Of a DNA stretch of 53,142 bases, positions 42,827 through 52,145 are shown one piece after another. The first letter of the stretch is position 1. Each line of letters starts with the position of its first letter. Below the pieces are notes generated by a model. It saw nothing but the letters and a program-made list of their open reading frames with translations. It was not told where the DNA came from and searched no databases. The DNA is taken from contig FR902140.1 of the NCBI GenBank assembly GCA_000437895.1, positions 1,798 through 54,939 of the forward strand. Reading direction: 5' to 3'. Origin of the DNA: Clostridium sp. CAG:914. Lineage in GTDB: Bacteria > Bacillota_I > Bacilli_A > RF39 > UBA660. The translations under genes were made by a program, and so were the position numbers.

Positions 42827-44746
42827 TTAAGTACTCTTTTTAAATACATTATATTTAAGAGCCAAATCATTTTTCTTTGTTAAATAGTGAATATAATAAT
42901 TCTTTTCGTCCAAATATTCTTGAGAAGAACTCTTATTATTAGCAATAACACCATTTTCAACATAAATATTTCCATCATACCAAGAGTAATCACTAAAGAA
43001 AACAATTCCTTTATAATTTTGACTTAACGCATCACTACCAATATAATAATTAGGATTATAGTTAATTCCAAATAAATTTAATGTTGTAGGTAATATATTT
43101 AACTGTGAAGTTACTTCTTTAATATTAGTCCTTTTCATATTATTTTGCCATATAAAGAAAGGTGTTTTATTTATAAGATTATTAGAAGTATTCTTATATT
43201 TATCAAGTATTGTCTTGTCTTCAACAGTATATAAATAATGATCAGTAAATACCACAATAACAGTATCATCAATTAAATTTAATTCAGTAAGTTTTTTAAG
43301 TAATAATTCCATCATATAATCAGTTTCATGAGCTTGTTTCCTAATACACTCCTCTTCTGTTAACTGAACAAACATAGAACTTGATTCTTCACCCATATCA
43401 ACAGTGTCATCTAAGTCCATCTCCATATCATATAACAATTTACATACCCCTTTCGTATTAGTAAAAGGTAAATGATTAGAGTAAGTAATTATATAATCCA
43501 CAAATTTACTATCTTTAGGAAACATCCTCTCTTGAAAAGTAACATCATTAATTAATTCCCTATCTAAAGTATAAGATTTATCTTTATAATCATTTATATC
43601 AAGTAAACCATAGTATTTATCATATCCCCAATTAGTATAATTCGTTTGCCTTGAATAATATTCACCACTATTCATATGAAAAGCATTAACAACATAGTCT
43701 TGATTTTTAAACATATTAGCCATTGAATAAGGAAAACTATTTTTATTAAACGAATAAGCATTTTGAGTATAAGATAATGGCGTTATAAAACCAGTATTAA
43801 CAGCAAATTCAGAATTAAAAGTTGACCCACCACCATTATAATAAGAATAATGATTTTGAAATACAAAAGAATTGTTTAACATACCATACAAAGTTGGCAT
43901 ATCCTTTTCTGTTAACAACCAATCATCTATACCCTCTAATTGAACAAATATTAAATTCTTATTTTTAAATATACCAGTATATTTATTTACTTCATTGTTA
44001 TTAACAGAAAAAGCCTCCATTAGAAATTCATAGTCTTCACTTGTTTCTTCCTCCTCAGTCTGCAAAAAAGTTATATAGAAATTTCTAATAGTATATTCAT
44101 ATAATCCAGTAATACTCATACTTTTATTAGCATCATTAAAATTCTTATATATATTTCTAGGATTTTGCCATGTATTCCATTCTAAACTAGAATTAGCAGA
44201 ACCATATAAATTAGGTAATAATAAGTGTATAAGTAAAAAAACAAGAACAACAATAATTACATTTTTATAATTAAAATTATCTTTCTTAGGTATCTTTTTA
44301 AATCCTATATATATAGTAAAAATAATAATCACAAACCATATATAAATCCATATATTACAATTCTTTATACAATCCATCATATATGGAGCCCCTTCACTAG
44401 CAGATTCCAGTAATATAAAATCAAAGAAATTATGTGTCGTAGAATAATAAATACCATTAGTTAGAAACATTATCAAAAATAATATATTAACACTAAGATA
44501 AACCCATTTACCTATTTTACTTTTCAAAGACAAACTAATTCCTATAAATAAACAAGCCCAAGTAATAGTAAATAAATTCGGTATAATGTTCCAAACTTTA
44601 TACAAATTAGTACCATTTCCAAAAGAACGAATAATAATATCCATTAATAACAAAGGTAAAAATATTAAGAATATGTAACCATACTTCTTTACATAATCAT
44701 TATATATCTTCTTTAATAAATCCTTTATCTTTTCTAAATACTTCAT
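42827..44746 (-). CDS. LtaS-like phosphoglycerol transferase / sulfatase-domain membrane protein (paralogue 1)
   Basis: A 639-residue protein with about five N-terminal membrane helices (to about 175) and an extracellular sulfatase-type domain. Metal and nucleophile residues are E271 in QLEG and T309 in GGGSTFNSEF, with VVFTDHYLY near the C-terminal metal site. LtaS enzymes move glycerol phosphate from phosphatidylglycerol to lipoteichoic acid. I chose ATG 44746, because the ATG at 44764 overlaps the -10 box and cannot be in the transcript; a GGTGA sits 6 bases before the chosen start. It differs from canonical LtaS near the nucleophile and may prime or modify rather than polymerise. Confidence 0.88.
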   Translation of the reverse strand: MKYLEKIKDLLKKIYNDYVKKYGYIFLIFLPLLLMDIIIRSFGNGTNLYKVWNIIPNLFTITWACLFIGISLSLKSKIGKWVYLSVNILFLIMFLTNGIYYSTTHNFFDFILLESASEGAPYMMDCIKNCNIWIYIWFVIIIFTIYIGFKKIPKKDNFNYKNVIIVVLVFLLIHLLLPNLYGSANSSLEWNTWQNPRNIYKNFNDANKSMSITGLYEYTIRNFYITFLQTEEEETSEDYEFLMEAFSVNNNEVNKYTGIFKNKNLIFVQLEGIDDWLLTEKDMPTLYGMLNNSFVFQNHYSYYNGGGSTFNSEFAVNTGFITPLSYTQNAYSFNKNSFPYSMANMFKNQDYVVNAFHMNSGEYYSRQTNYTNWGYDKYYGLLDINDYKDKSYTLDRELINDVTFQERMFPKDSKFVDYIITYSNHLPFTNTKGVCKLLYDMEMDLDDTVDMGEESSSMFVQLTEEECIRKQAHETDYMMELLLKKLTELNLIDDTVIVVFTDHYLYTVEDKTILDKYKNTSNNLINKTPFFIWQNNMKRTNIKEVTSQLNILPTTLNLFGINYNPNYYIGSDALSQNYKGIVFFSDYSWYDGNIYVENGVIANNKSSSQEYLDEKNYYIHYLTKKNDLALKYNVFKKST

Positions 44747-44762
44747 TTTTTTCACCAAACAC

Positions 44763-44791
44763 ATTATAACAAATTTTAATTATTTTGTAAA
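44763..44791 (-). promoter_or_regulatory. Promoter of LtaS paralogue 1
   Basis: On the minus strand TTTACA (44791-44786), 17-bp spacer, TATAAT (44768-44763). The -35 overlaps that of the divergent gene. Confidence 0.7.
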
Positions 44792-44813
44792 TAAACCCAC
44801 ATTATGATATAAT
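44785..44813 (+). promoter_or_regulatory. Promoter of LtaS paralogue 2
   Basis: TTGTAA (44785-44790), 17-bp spacer, TATAAT (44808-44813) with TG-A extension. The -35 boxes of the two divergent promoters occupy the same bases. Confidence 0.7.
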
Positions 44814-44837
44814 TACATAAAGAAAGAAGGGCAATTT

Positions 44838-46769
44838 ATGAAGTTTAAAAATAAATTATTTAATACACATAACATTAATATAGATAAAATGCTTGTATTC
44901 TTTATTTTATCTAATTATATAAATGCAATCGTACTTAAATTATATACAATAGGTACTATAAGCATTAAAGGACTATTAATAGAACTTAGTTTTCTTCTAT
45001 TTTTAGGATTCATATCAATGTTTATAAAAAATAATAAAAAAAGAAATATATATTATATTATATGGTCAATTATCTTGGTGGCAATATGTATAATTAATTC
45101 TATATATTATACATATTATGATTCGTTTGCTTCTGCCTCATTACTAGCTACATCTACATTTATTACAGAAGTAGGAGATGCAGTATTTGAATTAATATTA
45201 AAACCTAAAGATATGTTATTTTTATGGCAAACTATAATGTTAATATATTTAGTTAATAAAAAAAAGTCAACATATAAAAGTAAGAAAAAAGATAAATTAA
45301 TAGTAGTATATTCTTCATTAGCACTATTATTAATAGGAATTATTATTCCACCATACAATTCTTGGTCAAAGTTAACAAAATTATGGAATAGAAGTTCTGT
45401 CGTAGATAACTTTGGTATATATATATATCAATTTGATGATTTAATCCAAAGCATAAGACCAGAATTTAATAATTTATTTGGACATGATGCAGCACTAAAA
45501 AAAGTAAAAGATTTCTATAGTAAAGAAAAAATATATACCACTAACGATTACACAGATATTTTTGAAGGAAAAAATGTAATTGCCATTCACGCAGAAAGTT
45601 TACAATCCTTTACTATGGATATGTCATTTGAAGGTGAAAGTGTAACACCTAATTTAAATAGATTAGCAAGTGAAGGATTATATTTTAGCAACTTTTATGC
45701 TCAAGTAGGAGTAGGTACCAGCAGTGATACAGAATTTACCTATTCCACATCACTTATGCCATCCCTAAACGGTACTGTATTTGTAAACTACTACAATAAT
45801 AAATATGAAACTATTCAAAAATTACTAAAAGAGAAAGATTATTATGTTTTCAGCATGCATGGCAATGAAGGAAATTTCTGGAATAGAGATGTAATGCATA
45901 AAAATCTAGGCTATGATAAATTTTATTCTAAATCATCATTTATTATTGATGAAGAATATGGCTTAGGATTATCAGATGGGTCATTTTTTAAACAAGCCGT
46001 TCCAATGATTAAAGAAATTAATGATAATCATGAGTTGTTTTATGGAACATTAATTACTCTAACTAATCATACACCATGGGCAAAAGTTAATGAATATAGT
46101 GAATATAAAGTTAGCAAAAGTATTACCGTAGGAGGACAATATATAACAAGACCATATCTAGAAGATACAACAATTGGTAAATATATTAAATCGGTTAATT
46201 ATATGGATAAATGCATAGGAAAATTTATTGAAGAACTAGATAAAGAAGGAATTTTAGATAACACAATAATAGTTATATATGGAGACCATGATGCAAGATT
46301 AAGTAAAAAAGATTATGAATACATGTATAATTATGATCCATATACAGATAAAGTATTAAATAGTGATGATGAAAATTATCATGAAGTTACTAATTACGAA
46401 TATGAATTAAATAGAAAAGTACCATTTATCATATGGAGTAAAGATATAAAGAACAAAGAAATAAATACACCAATGGGTATGATAGATGTTCTTCCAACTT
46501 TAGGAAATATGTTAGGAATCAGTTCTAAGTACGCACTTGGAAATGACATTATGAATATTAAAGACGGTGATAATACTATAGTATTTAATAATGGTTCATA
46601 CTTGACAAGTAAAATATATTATAATTCTAGAAATGGCGATATATATCCAATTGCCAATGAAGTAATTAATAACGAATATATAACTAAAAGAGTAGAATAT
46701 GCCGATGAAATTATAAATATATCAAATGATATAATAACTTATGATTTACTTAAAGAAATAGATAATTAA
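44838..46769 (+). CDS. LtaS-like lipoteichoic acid synthase (paralogue 2)
   Basis: A 643-residue membrane enzyme. Five N-terminal helices (to about 175) are followed by a sulfatase-type domain close to canonical LtaS: E253 in HAESLQSF, the Thr nucleophile T294 in GVGTSSDTEF, FSMHGNEGNFWNRD, TLTNHTPW and YGDHDARLSKK. It should polymerise glycerol phosphate from phosphatidylglycerol and release diacylglycerol, which the lipid kinase at 13145-14071 could recycle. AAGAAGGG precedes the start. Divergent from paralogue 1 with overlapping promoters. Confidence 0.92.
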   Translation: MKFKNKLFNTHNINIDKMLVFFILSNYINAIVLKLYTIGTISIKGLLIELSFLLFLGFISMFIKNNKKRNIYYIIWSIILVAICIINSIYYTYYDSFASASLLATSTFITEVGDAVFELILKPKDMLFLWQTIMLIYLVNKKKSTYKSKKKDKLIVVYSSLALLLIGIIIPPYNSWSKLTKLWNRSSVVDNFGIYIYQFDDLIQSIRPEFNNLFGHDAALKKVKDFYSKEKIYTTNDYTDIFEGKNVIAIHAESLQSFTMDMSFEGESVTPNLNRLASEGLYFSNFYAQVGVGTSSDTEFTYSTSLMPSLNGTVFVNYYNNKYETIQKLLKEKDYYVFSMHGNEGNFWNRDVMHKNLGYDKFYSKSSFIIDEEYGLGLSDGSFFKQAVPMIKEINDNHELFYGTLITLTNHTPWAKVNEYSEYKVSKSITVGGQYITRPYLEDTTIGKYIKSVNYMDKCIGKFIEELDKEGILDNTIIVIYGDHDARLSKKDYEYMYNYDPYTDKVLNSDDENYHEVTNYEYELNRKVPFIIWSKDIKNKEINTPMGMIDVLPTLGNMLGISSKYALGNDIMNIKDGDNTIVFNNGSYLTSKIYYNSRNGDIYPIANEVINNEYITKRVEYADEIINISNDIITYDLLKEIDN

Positions 46770-46783
46770 TATATCAGAAAATG

Positions 46784-46815
46784 AAAAACTGTAAAACGAA
46801 AGTTACAGTTTTTTT
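46784..46815 (+). terminator. Terminator after LtaS paralogue 2
   Basis: AAAAACTGTAA (46784-46794) pairs with TTACAGTTTTT (46803-46813), followed by Ts. Confidence 0.8.
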
Positions 46816-46829
46816 CAAACTAATGTTTG
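46816..46829. promoter_or_regulatory. Candidate LexA-type box upstream of recA
   Basis: CAAAC-TAAT-GTTTG is a perfect inverted repeat with the spacing of Gram-positive SOS boxes (GAAC-N4-GTTC), though it has AAAC/GTTT half-sites. It lies 10 bases upstream of the recA -35. Confidence 0.35.
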
Positions 46830-46838
46830 CAAAAAATA

Positions 46839-46867
46839 TTGACAAATATAAAAAACTAATATATAAT
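46839..46867 (+). promoter_or_regulatory. Consensus promoter of recA
   Basis: TTGACA (46839-46844), 17-bp spacer, TATAAT (46862-46867). Confidence 0.85.
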
Positions 46868-46898
46868 CAATATATACTTTAAGGGAGGATACAGAAAT

Positions 46899-47936
46899 AT
46901 GACAAAATCAGTAGAAAAAGATAAGGCGTTGGCACAAGTATTAGCAGATATAGAGAAACAATTTGGAAAAGGTTCTATAATGAAATTAGGAAGTCACGAA
47001 GAGAGAAAGATAGATGTTTGTTCAAGTGGCTCATTATCATTAGATATTGCACTTGGGGCAGGAGGATATCCAAAGGGTAGAATTATTGAAATATATGGAC
47101 CAGAATCATCAGGAAAAACGACATTTGCTTTGCATGCAATTGCTGAAGTACAAAAAGAAGGTGGAAGAGCAGCATTTATAGATGCTGAACATTCACTGGA
47201 TCCAGTATATGCAAAGAATTTAGGTGTTGATGTAAATGAATTACTATTATCACAACCTGATACAGGAGAACAAGCATTAGAAATTTGTGATGCACTAGTA
47301 AAAAGTGAAGCCGTTAATATTGTTGTAATAGACTCAGTAGCAGCACTAGTACCACAAGCAGAAATAGATGGAGAGATGGGTGATAGCCACGTTGGCCTTC
47401 AAGCAAGATTAATGTCACAAGCCCTAAGAAAATTATCAGGTTCAATAAATAAAACAAATACAATAGTAATATTCATCAACCAATTAAGAGAAAAAGTGGG
47501 AGTAATGTTTGGCAATCCAGAAACAACACCAGGAGGTAAAGCGCTTAAGTATTATGCTTCAGTTAGATTAGACATAAGAAGAGGAGAACAAATTAAACAA
47601 GGAACAGATGTAATAGGCAATAAAACAACAATAAAAGTTGTTAAAAATAAAGTTGCTCCTCCATTTAAAACAGCTACTGTTGATATAATGTATGGTGAAG
47701 GAGTAAGCCAAGAAGGAGAAGTTATAGATTTAGCGGCTGATGCCGGTATTATAGATAAGAGTGGTGCATGGTACGCATACAAAGGAGAAAAATTAGCCCA
47801 AGGAAAAGAAAATGTAAAAATATTATTAAAAGAAAATAAAGCACTATTTGAGGAAATAAAAGAAAAAGTTAGAGAACACTATGGAATTAGCCAAACTAAT
47901 AATACCAAGAAAAAAGAAGATACAATAAAAGAATAA
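46899..47936 (+). CDS. recA: Recombinase RecA
   Basis: RecA forms filaments on single-stranded DNA, drives strand exchange and triggers the SOS response. The 345 residues include Walker A GPESSGKTT (67-75), IDAEHSLDP, VVIDSVAAL (Walker B), the L2 loop with FINQLREKVGVMFGNPETTPGG, and a short acidic/lysine C-terminal tail. AGGGAGG precedes the start. Monocistronic, with a consensus promoter. Confidence 0.98.
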   Translation: MTKSVEKDKALAQVLADIEKQFGKGSIMKLGSHEERKIDVCSSGSLSLDIALGAGGYPKGRIIEIYGPESSGKTTFALHAIAEVQKEGGRAAFIDAEHSLDPVYAKNLGVDVNELLLSQPDTGEQALEICDALVKSEAVNIVVIDSVAALVPQAEIDGEMGDSHVGLQARLMSQALRKLSGSINKTNTIVIFINQLREKVGVMFGNPETTPGGKALKYYASVRLDIRRGEQIKQGTDVIGNKTTIKVVKNKVAPPFKTATVDIMYGEGVSQEGEVIDLAADAGIIDKSGAWYAYKGEKLAQGKENVKILLKENKALFEEIKEKVREHYGISQTNNTKKKEDTIKE

Positions 47937-47950
47937 CAAACACAATCAAA

Positions 47951-48021
47951 AATATACCTAATTACACAATAAAGTCATATAGAATTTATTAAAATTGTAA
48001 TTAGGTATATTTGTATTTTAA
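47951..48021 (+). terminator. Long-stem terminator-like inverted repeat after recA
   Basis: AATATACCTAATTACA (47951-47966) and TGTAATTAGGTATATT (47996-48011) are a perfect 16-bp inverted repeat with a 29-base loop, followed by TGTATTTT. The large loop and interrupted T-run make it unusual; it may instead be a protein-binding or processing site. Confidence 0.5.
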
Positions 48022-48035
48022 CACATAAATATTAG

Positions 48036-48064
48036 TTGCAATTTAATCTGAAATAATTTATACT
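48036..48064 (+). promoter_or_regulatory. Promoter of the phosphorelay operon
   Basis: TTGCAA (48036-48041), 17-bp spacer, TATACT (48059-48064). Confidence 0.6.
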
Positions 48065-48084
48065 TATAATAGGAGGGTGAGTAT

Positions 48085-48453
48085 ATGGATAACGCCAAAA
48101 TAGAATATTTAAAAGCAAACGGTGTGGACACCGAAATAGGAATTCAAAATACATCTGATGCTGAAACTTATAACGAAATATTATTAGATTTTTGTAATAG
48201 TTTTCCACAAGAAATGCAAAAAGTAAATGCTTACAGACAAAATAATGATATCAATAACTACACAATATTAGTACACGCTTTAAAAAGCAATTGTAGAATG
48301 CTTGGCTTTACATCATTAGGAGAAATGTTTTATCAACATGAACTAGCAGGAAAAGAAAATAATACTACTTATATAAATAATAATTTTGATTCATTAATAT
48401 CTGAATGTAATAAAGTATATGGATTGCTTTTAAATTACAAGAATAGAGGGTAA
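48085..48453 (+). CDS. Histidine phosphotransfer (HPt) domain protein
   Basis: A 122-residue stand-alone HPt protein. The phospho-accepting histidine is H64 in YTILVHALKSNCRMLGF, which has the classic HxxK arrangement, and the rest is predicted helical. It should relay phosphate between receiver domains. It is the first gene of a three-gene unit with a REC/HD-GYP-like protein (3-base gap) and a hybrid kinase (3-base gap). AGGAGGGTGA precedes the start. Confidence 0.88.
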   Translation: MDNAKIEYLKANGVDTEIGIQNTSDAETYNEILLDFCNSFPQEMQKVNAYRQNNDINNYTILVHALKSNCRMLGFTSLGEMFYQHELAGKENNTTYINNNFDSLISECNKVYGLLLNYKNRG

Positions 48454-48456
48454 AAT

Positions 48457-50073
48457 ATGGATATTTACAAAGATATAGTAGAAAAGAGCATATTTAACAA
48501 TTTTAAGCAAATAACTATAGTGGACATTACCCTAGATAGTGTAAGTACTCTTAATGTAAATAATGGAAAATTAGAATTAATAAAAAAAGAAAGCTTTATA
48601 GAATTTACCAATAATTGTACTAATTATATCCATGAGGATGACCTAAATAACTTTATTGAAAAATTCAATATTCAACTATTAGAGAATCTTAAAAATCAAG
48701 GCTGTGGCGTTGTTTTCAACAAATACAGAAAGCTAATTAATGGCACATATAAAAATTATTGTGATATTCTCTCATTATATGAGGAAAATAATAAAAAAAG
48801 CATTATAGTATTAACAAATGAAATCGTTAAAATAAGCGATGATAAAGAATTAAATGTAGATAATCACTTAGAAGCAAAATTAAATAAGATAGTAGATGCC
48901 GTATCATTTGCAATATTTAAAATATATAACTTAACTAATGACGGAAATGATATTAACAATAAAAAAGATTATATAAATGGCATATTAGCTACATTGACAA
49001 AAGAATTTCCAGAACTCAGTAAGTCAGTTAATGATAATATGGTATATCTAGTAGAAAACAAAAAACCAACAATATTAATTACAGATGATGATAATATAAC
49101 TTGCAATTTATTAAAAAAAATATTCATTAAAGACTATGATGTAATTATAGCTAACAATGGAAAAGAAGCCATTTCCTTATTGGAAGAAAATAAAGGAGTA
49201 TCTTGTATATTCCTAGACTTAATTATGCCAGAACTAGACGGATTTAGTGTTTTGGCTTATCTAGAAGACAATAATTATTTTAATAAAATACCCGTTATAA
49301 TTATAAGTGGTAATTATGATAAAGCAACAAGAGATAAAGCTTATAGTTATGGAATAGCTGATATGCTAGAAAAACCTTTCAATGTTCAAGTTGTTAAACA
49401 TAGAATTGATAATTTAATTAATCTATATCGTTCAAATAATCTAGTAAACCAAATGGTTTTAGAACAACATAGAGAATTAAAAGCAGTAATAGACTCAATT
49501 ATTACATCATATGAAATAGATAACAATAACAATATGAAAAAAATATATGAATATGCTAGAATTCTTGCCTTACAAGTATCCGTAGACTATCCAGAATATA
49601 ATTTAACAAGTTCTATTATAGAAAAAATTGCATATTCATCAATGTACTATGATATAGGTAGATATACCGTACCATATACAATATTAAATAAAAAAGGAAT
49701 GCTAAGTAAAGAAGATAGAAATTTACTAGAAAAAACACCTATAAATGGTAGCTATATAATAAAAAATGTATTGTCAAAAACTAATTACAAAGTTGATAGC
49801 AAATATGCATCAGAAATAGCAAAATGTGCAAATGAAAGATATGATGGAAAAGGCTTTCCACTAGCTTTAAGCATGAATCAAATACCATTATCATCACACA
49901 TTGTCAATATATGTATAGAATATAACAACTTAGTTAACAGTATAATTCCTCTAGATTATGATAAGATAAATTCATTGATTGAAATGGATGCAGGAAGAAA
50001 ATTTGATCCAAAAATTGTTGAAAGTTTCAAAAAAGTAGCCTCTTCATTTGCATCAGTTACTGGACGTAGGTAG
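48457..50073 (+). CDS. Response regulator with degenerate HD-GYP domain
   Basis: A 538-residue protein. An N-terminal region (about 1-185) resembles a sensory PAS-like or GGDEF-derived module. The receiver domain (about 205-325) has ITDDDN acidic residues, phospho-acceptor D254 in FLDLIMPELDG and K306 in EKPF. The C-terminal half (about 365-538) has the HD-GYP outline, but the metal-ligand HD pair reads YYDIG near 397-401 and the ERYDGKGFP motif (about 459-468) lacks the preceding histidines. Cyclic-di-GMP hydrolysis is therefore unlikely; it may bind or act as an adaptor instead. HPt upstream and kinase downstream define a phosphorelay. Confidence 0.85.
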   Translation: MDIYKDIVEKSIFNNFKQITIVDITLDSVSTLNVNNGKLELIKKESFIEFTNNCTNYIHEDDLNNFIEKFNIQLLENLKNQGCGVVFNKYRKLINGTYKNYCDILSLYEENNKKSIIVLTNEIVKISDDKELNVDNHLEAKLNKIVDAVSFAIFKIYNLTNDGNDINNKKDYINGILATLTKEFPELSKSVNDNMVYLVENKKPTILITDDDNITCNLLKKIFIKDYDVIIANNGKEAISLLEENKGVSCIFLDLIMPELDGFSVLAYLEDNNYFNKIPVIIISGNYDKATRDKAYSYGIADMLEKPFNVQVVKHRIDNLINLYRSNNLVNQMVLEQHRELKAVIDSIITSYEIDNNNNMKKIYEYARILALQVSVDYPEYNLTSSIIEKIAYSSMYYDIGRYTVPYTILNKKGMLSKEDRNLLEKTPINGSYIIKNVLSKTNYKVDSKYASEIAKCANERYDGKGFPLALSMNQIPLSSHIVNICIEYNNLVNSIIPLDYDKINSLIEMDAGRKFDPKIVESFKKVASSFASVTGRR

Positions 50074-50076
50074 TTT

Positions 50077-51921
50077 ATGTATGAAATGTCAATACAAATA
50101 TGTAATTTGGTTTACATAGTCATACTACAATTAATTTACTTCTTAAAAAGAAAATATAATTTCTTAGAAAGTAAAATATACAAAGGATTACTTGTCTTAT
50201 CAACACTAGTTTTAACTTGCGATATAGCTAATATTTATGCTAGCTATAATAACTTAACGGTTACTATAACAAATATTTTATCTAAAGTATATTTTGTAAT
50301 GTTATTACTTTGGTCTATAGTATTTTTTGCCTACGTAATGTTAAGTAAGACAGATAAAAAATATGATAATTTACGTGACCTATTTCATAAAAATATTTTT
50401 AGTAAAATTTTTACTATATTTAACATAATACTAATTATACTAATGTTATTCATAAATAGTGGATTTTCATCTACAAGTATGCACTATTATGGAAATTCAA
50501 TAACTTACTTATATATTATTGTTACAATAGAATGTATTTTCTTACTATTATCTCTACTATATACATCAAGAAAACTCTCTTCAGATAAAAATTGGTCTAT
50601 ATTAATATCTATAATATTATTTCTAAGTTCTTTTGCCCTACAGGTATTTATTCCCAATGTCCTACTTTTAAGCAGTGGAGTAAGTTTAGTAACTATCTTC
50701 ATATATTTTACATTAGAGAATCCTGACATAAAATATATTCAAGAATTAAATATATTAAAAGAAAAAGCAGAAGCCGCTAATAAAGCAAAAACAGATTTTC
50801 TTGCAAGCGTATCACATGAAATAAGAACACCGCTAAATGTTATTATTGGACTATCAGAATCTATTTTAGAAAGCAATATTTCTAATACCATGTATGAAGA
50901 TGTAAAAAATATTAATCAAGCTGGTGAAATATTGCTAGAAATAATTAATAATATATTAGATATAACCAAAGTAGAAGAAGGCAAAATGGTCTTAATTAAT
51001 GAGCCATATAATCTAGGAGAAGTGATCGGAGAATTATCTAACATAGTTAAAGTATCATTATCAGAAAAACCAATCAAATTTAATGTTACAGTTAAAGGAA
51101 ATATTCCAAGTAAAATAATGGGAGATAAAGTAAAAGTACATCAAATACTTCTTAATTTACTAACTAATGCCGTCAAGTATACTAAAAAAGGGTCAATAAC
51201 TTTAAACATAGATTCAAAAATAGTTGGAAATAAAGTTTTATTAACATTTAAAGTAATTGATACGGGTATAGGTATAAAGAAAAGTGACTATGACAAATTA
51301 TTTAAAAAATTTGAAAGATTAGATCAAGGAAATAAAAATATTGAAGGAACAGGTCTTGGACTTGTAATAACTAAACAATTACTAAATTTGATGAATGGTA
51401 AAATAAGCTTTGAAAGTACATACCAAAAAGGATCAACATTTACCGTAGAAATAGAACAAACTATTGTAGATAAGAAGCAACTTGGTGATATAAAAGACTA
51501 TGAGATAACCAAAAAGGATGTACACGAAAGATTTGATGGTAGCAACTACGAAATATTGCTCGTAGATGATAATGCTCTCAATCTAAAAGTTGCAGAAAAA
51601 CTTTTAAAAGCTTACAAACTTAAAGTAACATGTGTTAATAGTGGATTAGAATGTTTAAACATAACTAAAAATCATAAATTTGATTTAATATTTTTAGACC
51701 ACATGATGCCTGATATGGATGGTATTCAAACACTATATAACTTAAAGAAAAGAGCTGAAGGATTTGAAACACCAGTTATTGTACTTACAGCAAATGCAAT
51801 AGAAGGTTCTAAAGAAATGTATTTACGCGAAGGATTTGTTGGATACTTATCAAAACCAATAGATCAAAAAGAATTAGATAATATATTAAGAAAATACTTA
51901 AATATAAGTAAAAATAAATAA
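50077..51921 (+). CDS. Hybrid sensor histidine kinase with 7TM N-terminus and receiver domain
   Basis: A 614-residue membrane kinase. Seven hydrophobic segments (about 5-215) resemble the 7TM sensor region found in histidine kinases; a short coiled coil leads to HisKA with H247 in SHEIRTPLN, then HATPase with the N box NLLTNAVKYT, DTGIGIK and GTGLGL. The C-terminal receiver has phospho-acceptor D541 and K593 (SKPID). The phosphate path is kinase His247 to its own receiver, then the HPt, then the REC/HD-GYP protein. Ligand unknown. No Shine-Dalgarno sequence is obvious, so translation is probably coupled to the preceding gene. Confidence 0.92.
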   Translation: MYEMSIQICNLVYIVILQLIYFLKRKYNFLESKIYKGLLVLSTLVLTCDIANIYASYNNLTVTITNILSKVYFVMLLLWSIVFFAYVMLSKTDKKYDNLRDLFHKNIFSKIFTIFNIILIILMLFINSGFSSTSMHYYGNSITYLYIIVTIECIFLLLSLLYTSRKLSSDKNWSILISIILFLSSFALQVFIPNVLLLSSGVSLVTIFIYFTLENPDIKYIQELNILKEKAEAANKAKTDFLASVSHEIRTPLNVIIGLSESILESNISNTMYEDVKNINQAGEILLEIINNILDITKVEEGKMVLINEPYNLGEVIGELSNIVKVSLSEKPIKFNVTVKGNIPSKIMGDKVKVHQILLNLLTNAVKYTKKGSITLNIDSKIVGNKVLLTFKVIDTGIGIKKSDYDKLFKKFERLDQGNKNIEGTGLGLVITKQLLNLMNGKISFESTYQKGSTFTVEIEQTIVDKKQLGDIKDYEITKKDVHERFDGSNYEILLVDDNALNLKVAEKLLKAYKLKVTCVNSGLECLNITKNHKFDLIFLDHMMPDMDGIQTLYNLKKRAEGFETPVIVLTANAIEGSKEMYLREGFVGYLSKPIDQKELDNILRKYLNISKNK

Positions 51922-51930
51922 AAGCTTGTT

Positions 51931-51958
51931 AAAGAAAGCATATAGTCTTTCTTTTTTT
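51931..51958 (+). terminator. Terminator of the phosphorelay operon
   Basis: AAAGAAAG (51931-51938) pairs with CTTTCTTT (51947-51954), followed by Ts. Confidence 0.7.
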
Positions 51959-51987
51959 GGTTAATTTAAAAAAATATTTCAAAAATG

Positions 51988-52016
51988 TTTACAAAGTATG
52001 TAAAATATGATATTAT
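51988..52016 (+). promoter_or_regulatory. Promoter of tRNA-Trp
   Basis: TTTACA (51988-51993), 17-bp spacer, TATTAT (52011-52016), 20 bases before the tRNA. Confidence 0.65.
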
Positions 52017-52036
52017 CAATTTGTCGCAATTATCAT

Positions 52037-52110
52037 AGGGGATTAGTTAAATGGTATAATAATGGTCTCCAAAACCACTGTTGGGAGTTCGATTCTCTCA
52101 TCCCCTGCCA
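52037..52110 (+). tRNA. tRNA-Trp (anticodon CCA)
   Basis: The acceptor stem is AGGGGAT with ATCCCCT. The loop CTCCAAA gives CCA. The T arm is GGGAG-TTCGATT-CTCTC, and the GCCA end is encoded. The lowest base pair of the anticodon stem is an A:C mismatch. With TGA used as a stop, only the CCA tRNA-Trp is expected. Confidence 0.93.
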
Positions 52111-52145
52111 TTAAGATTTAGTCGAACCAATGTGTTCATTAAGAT

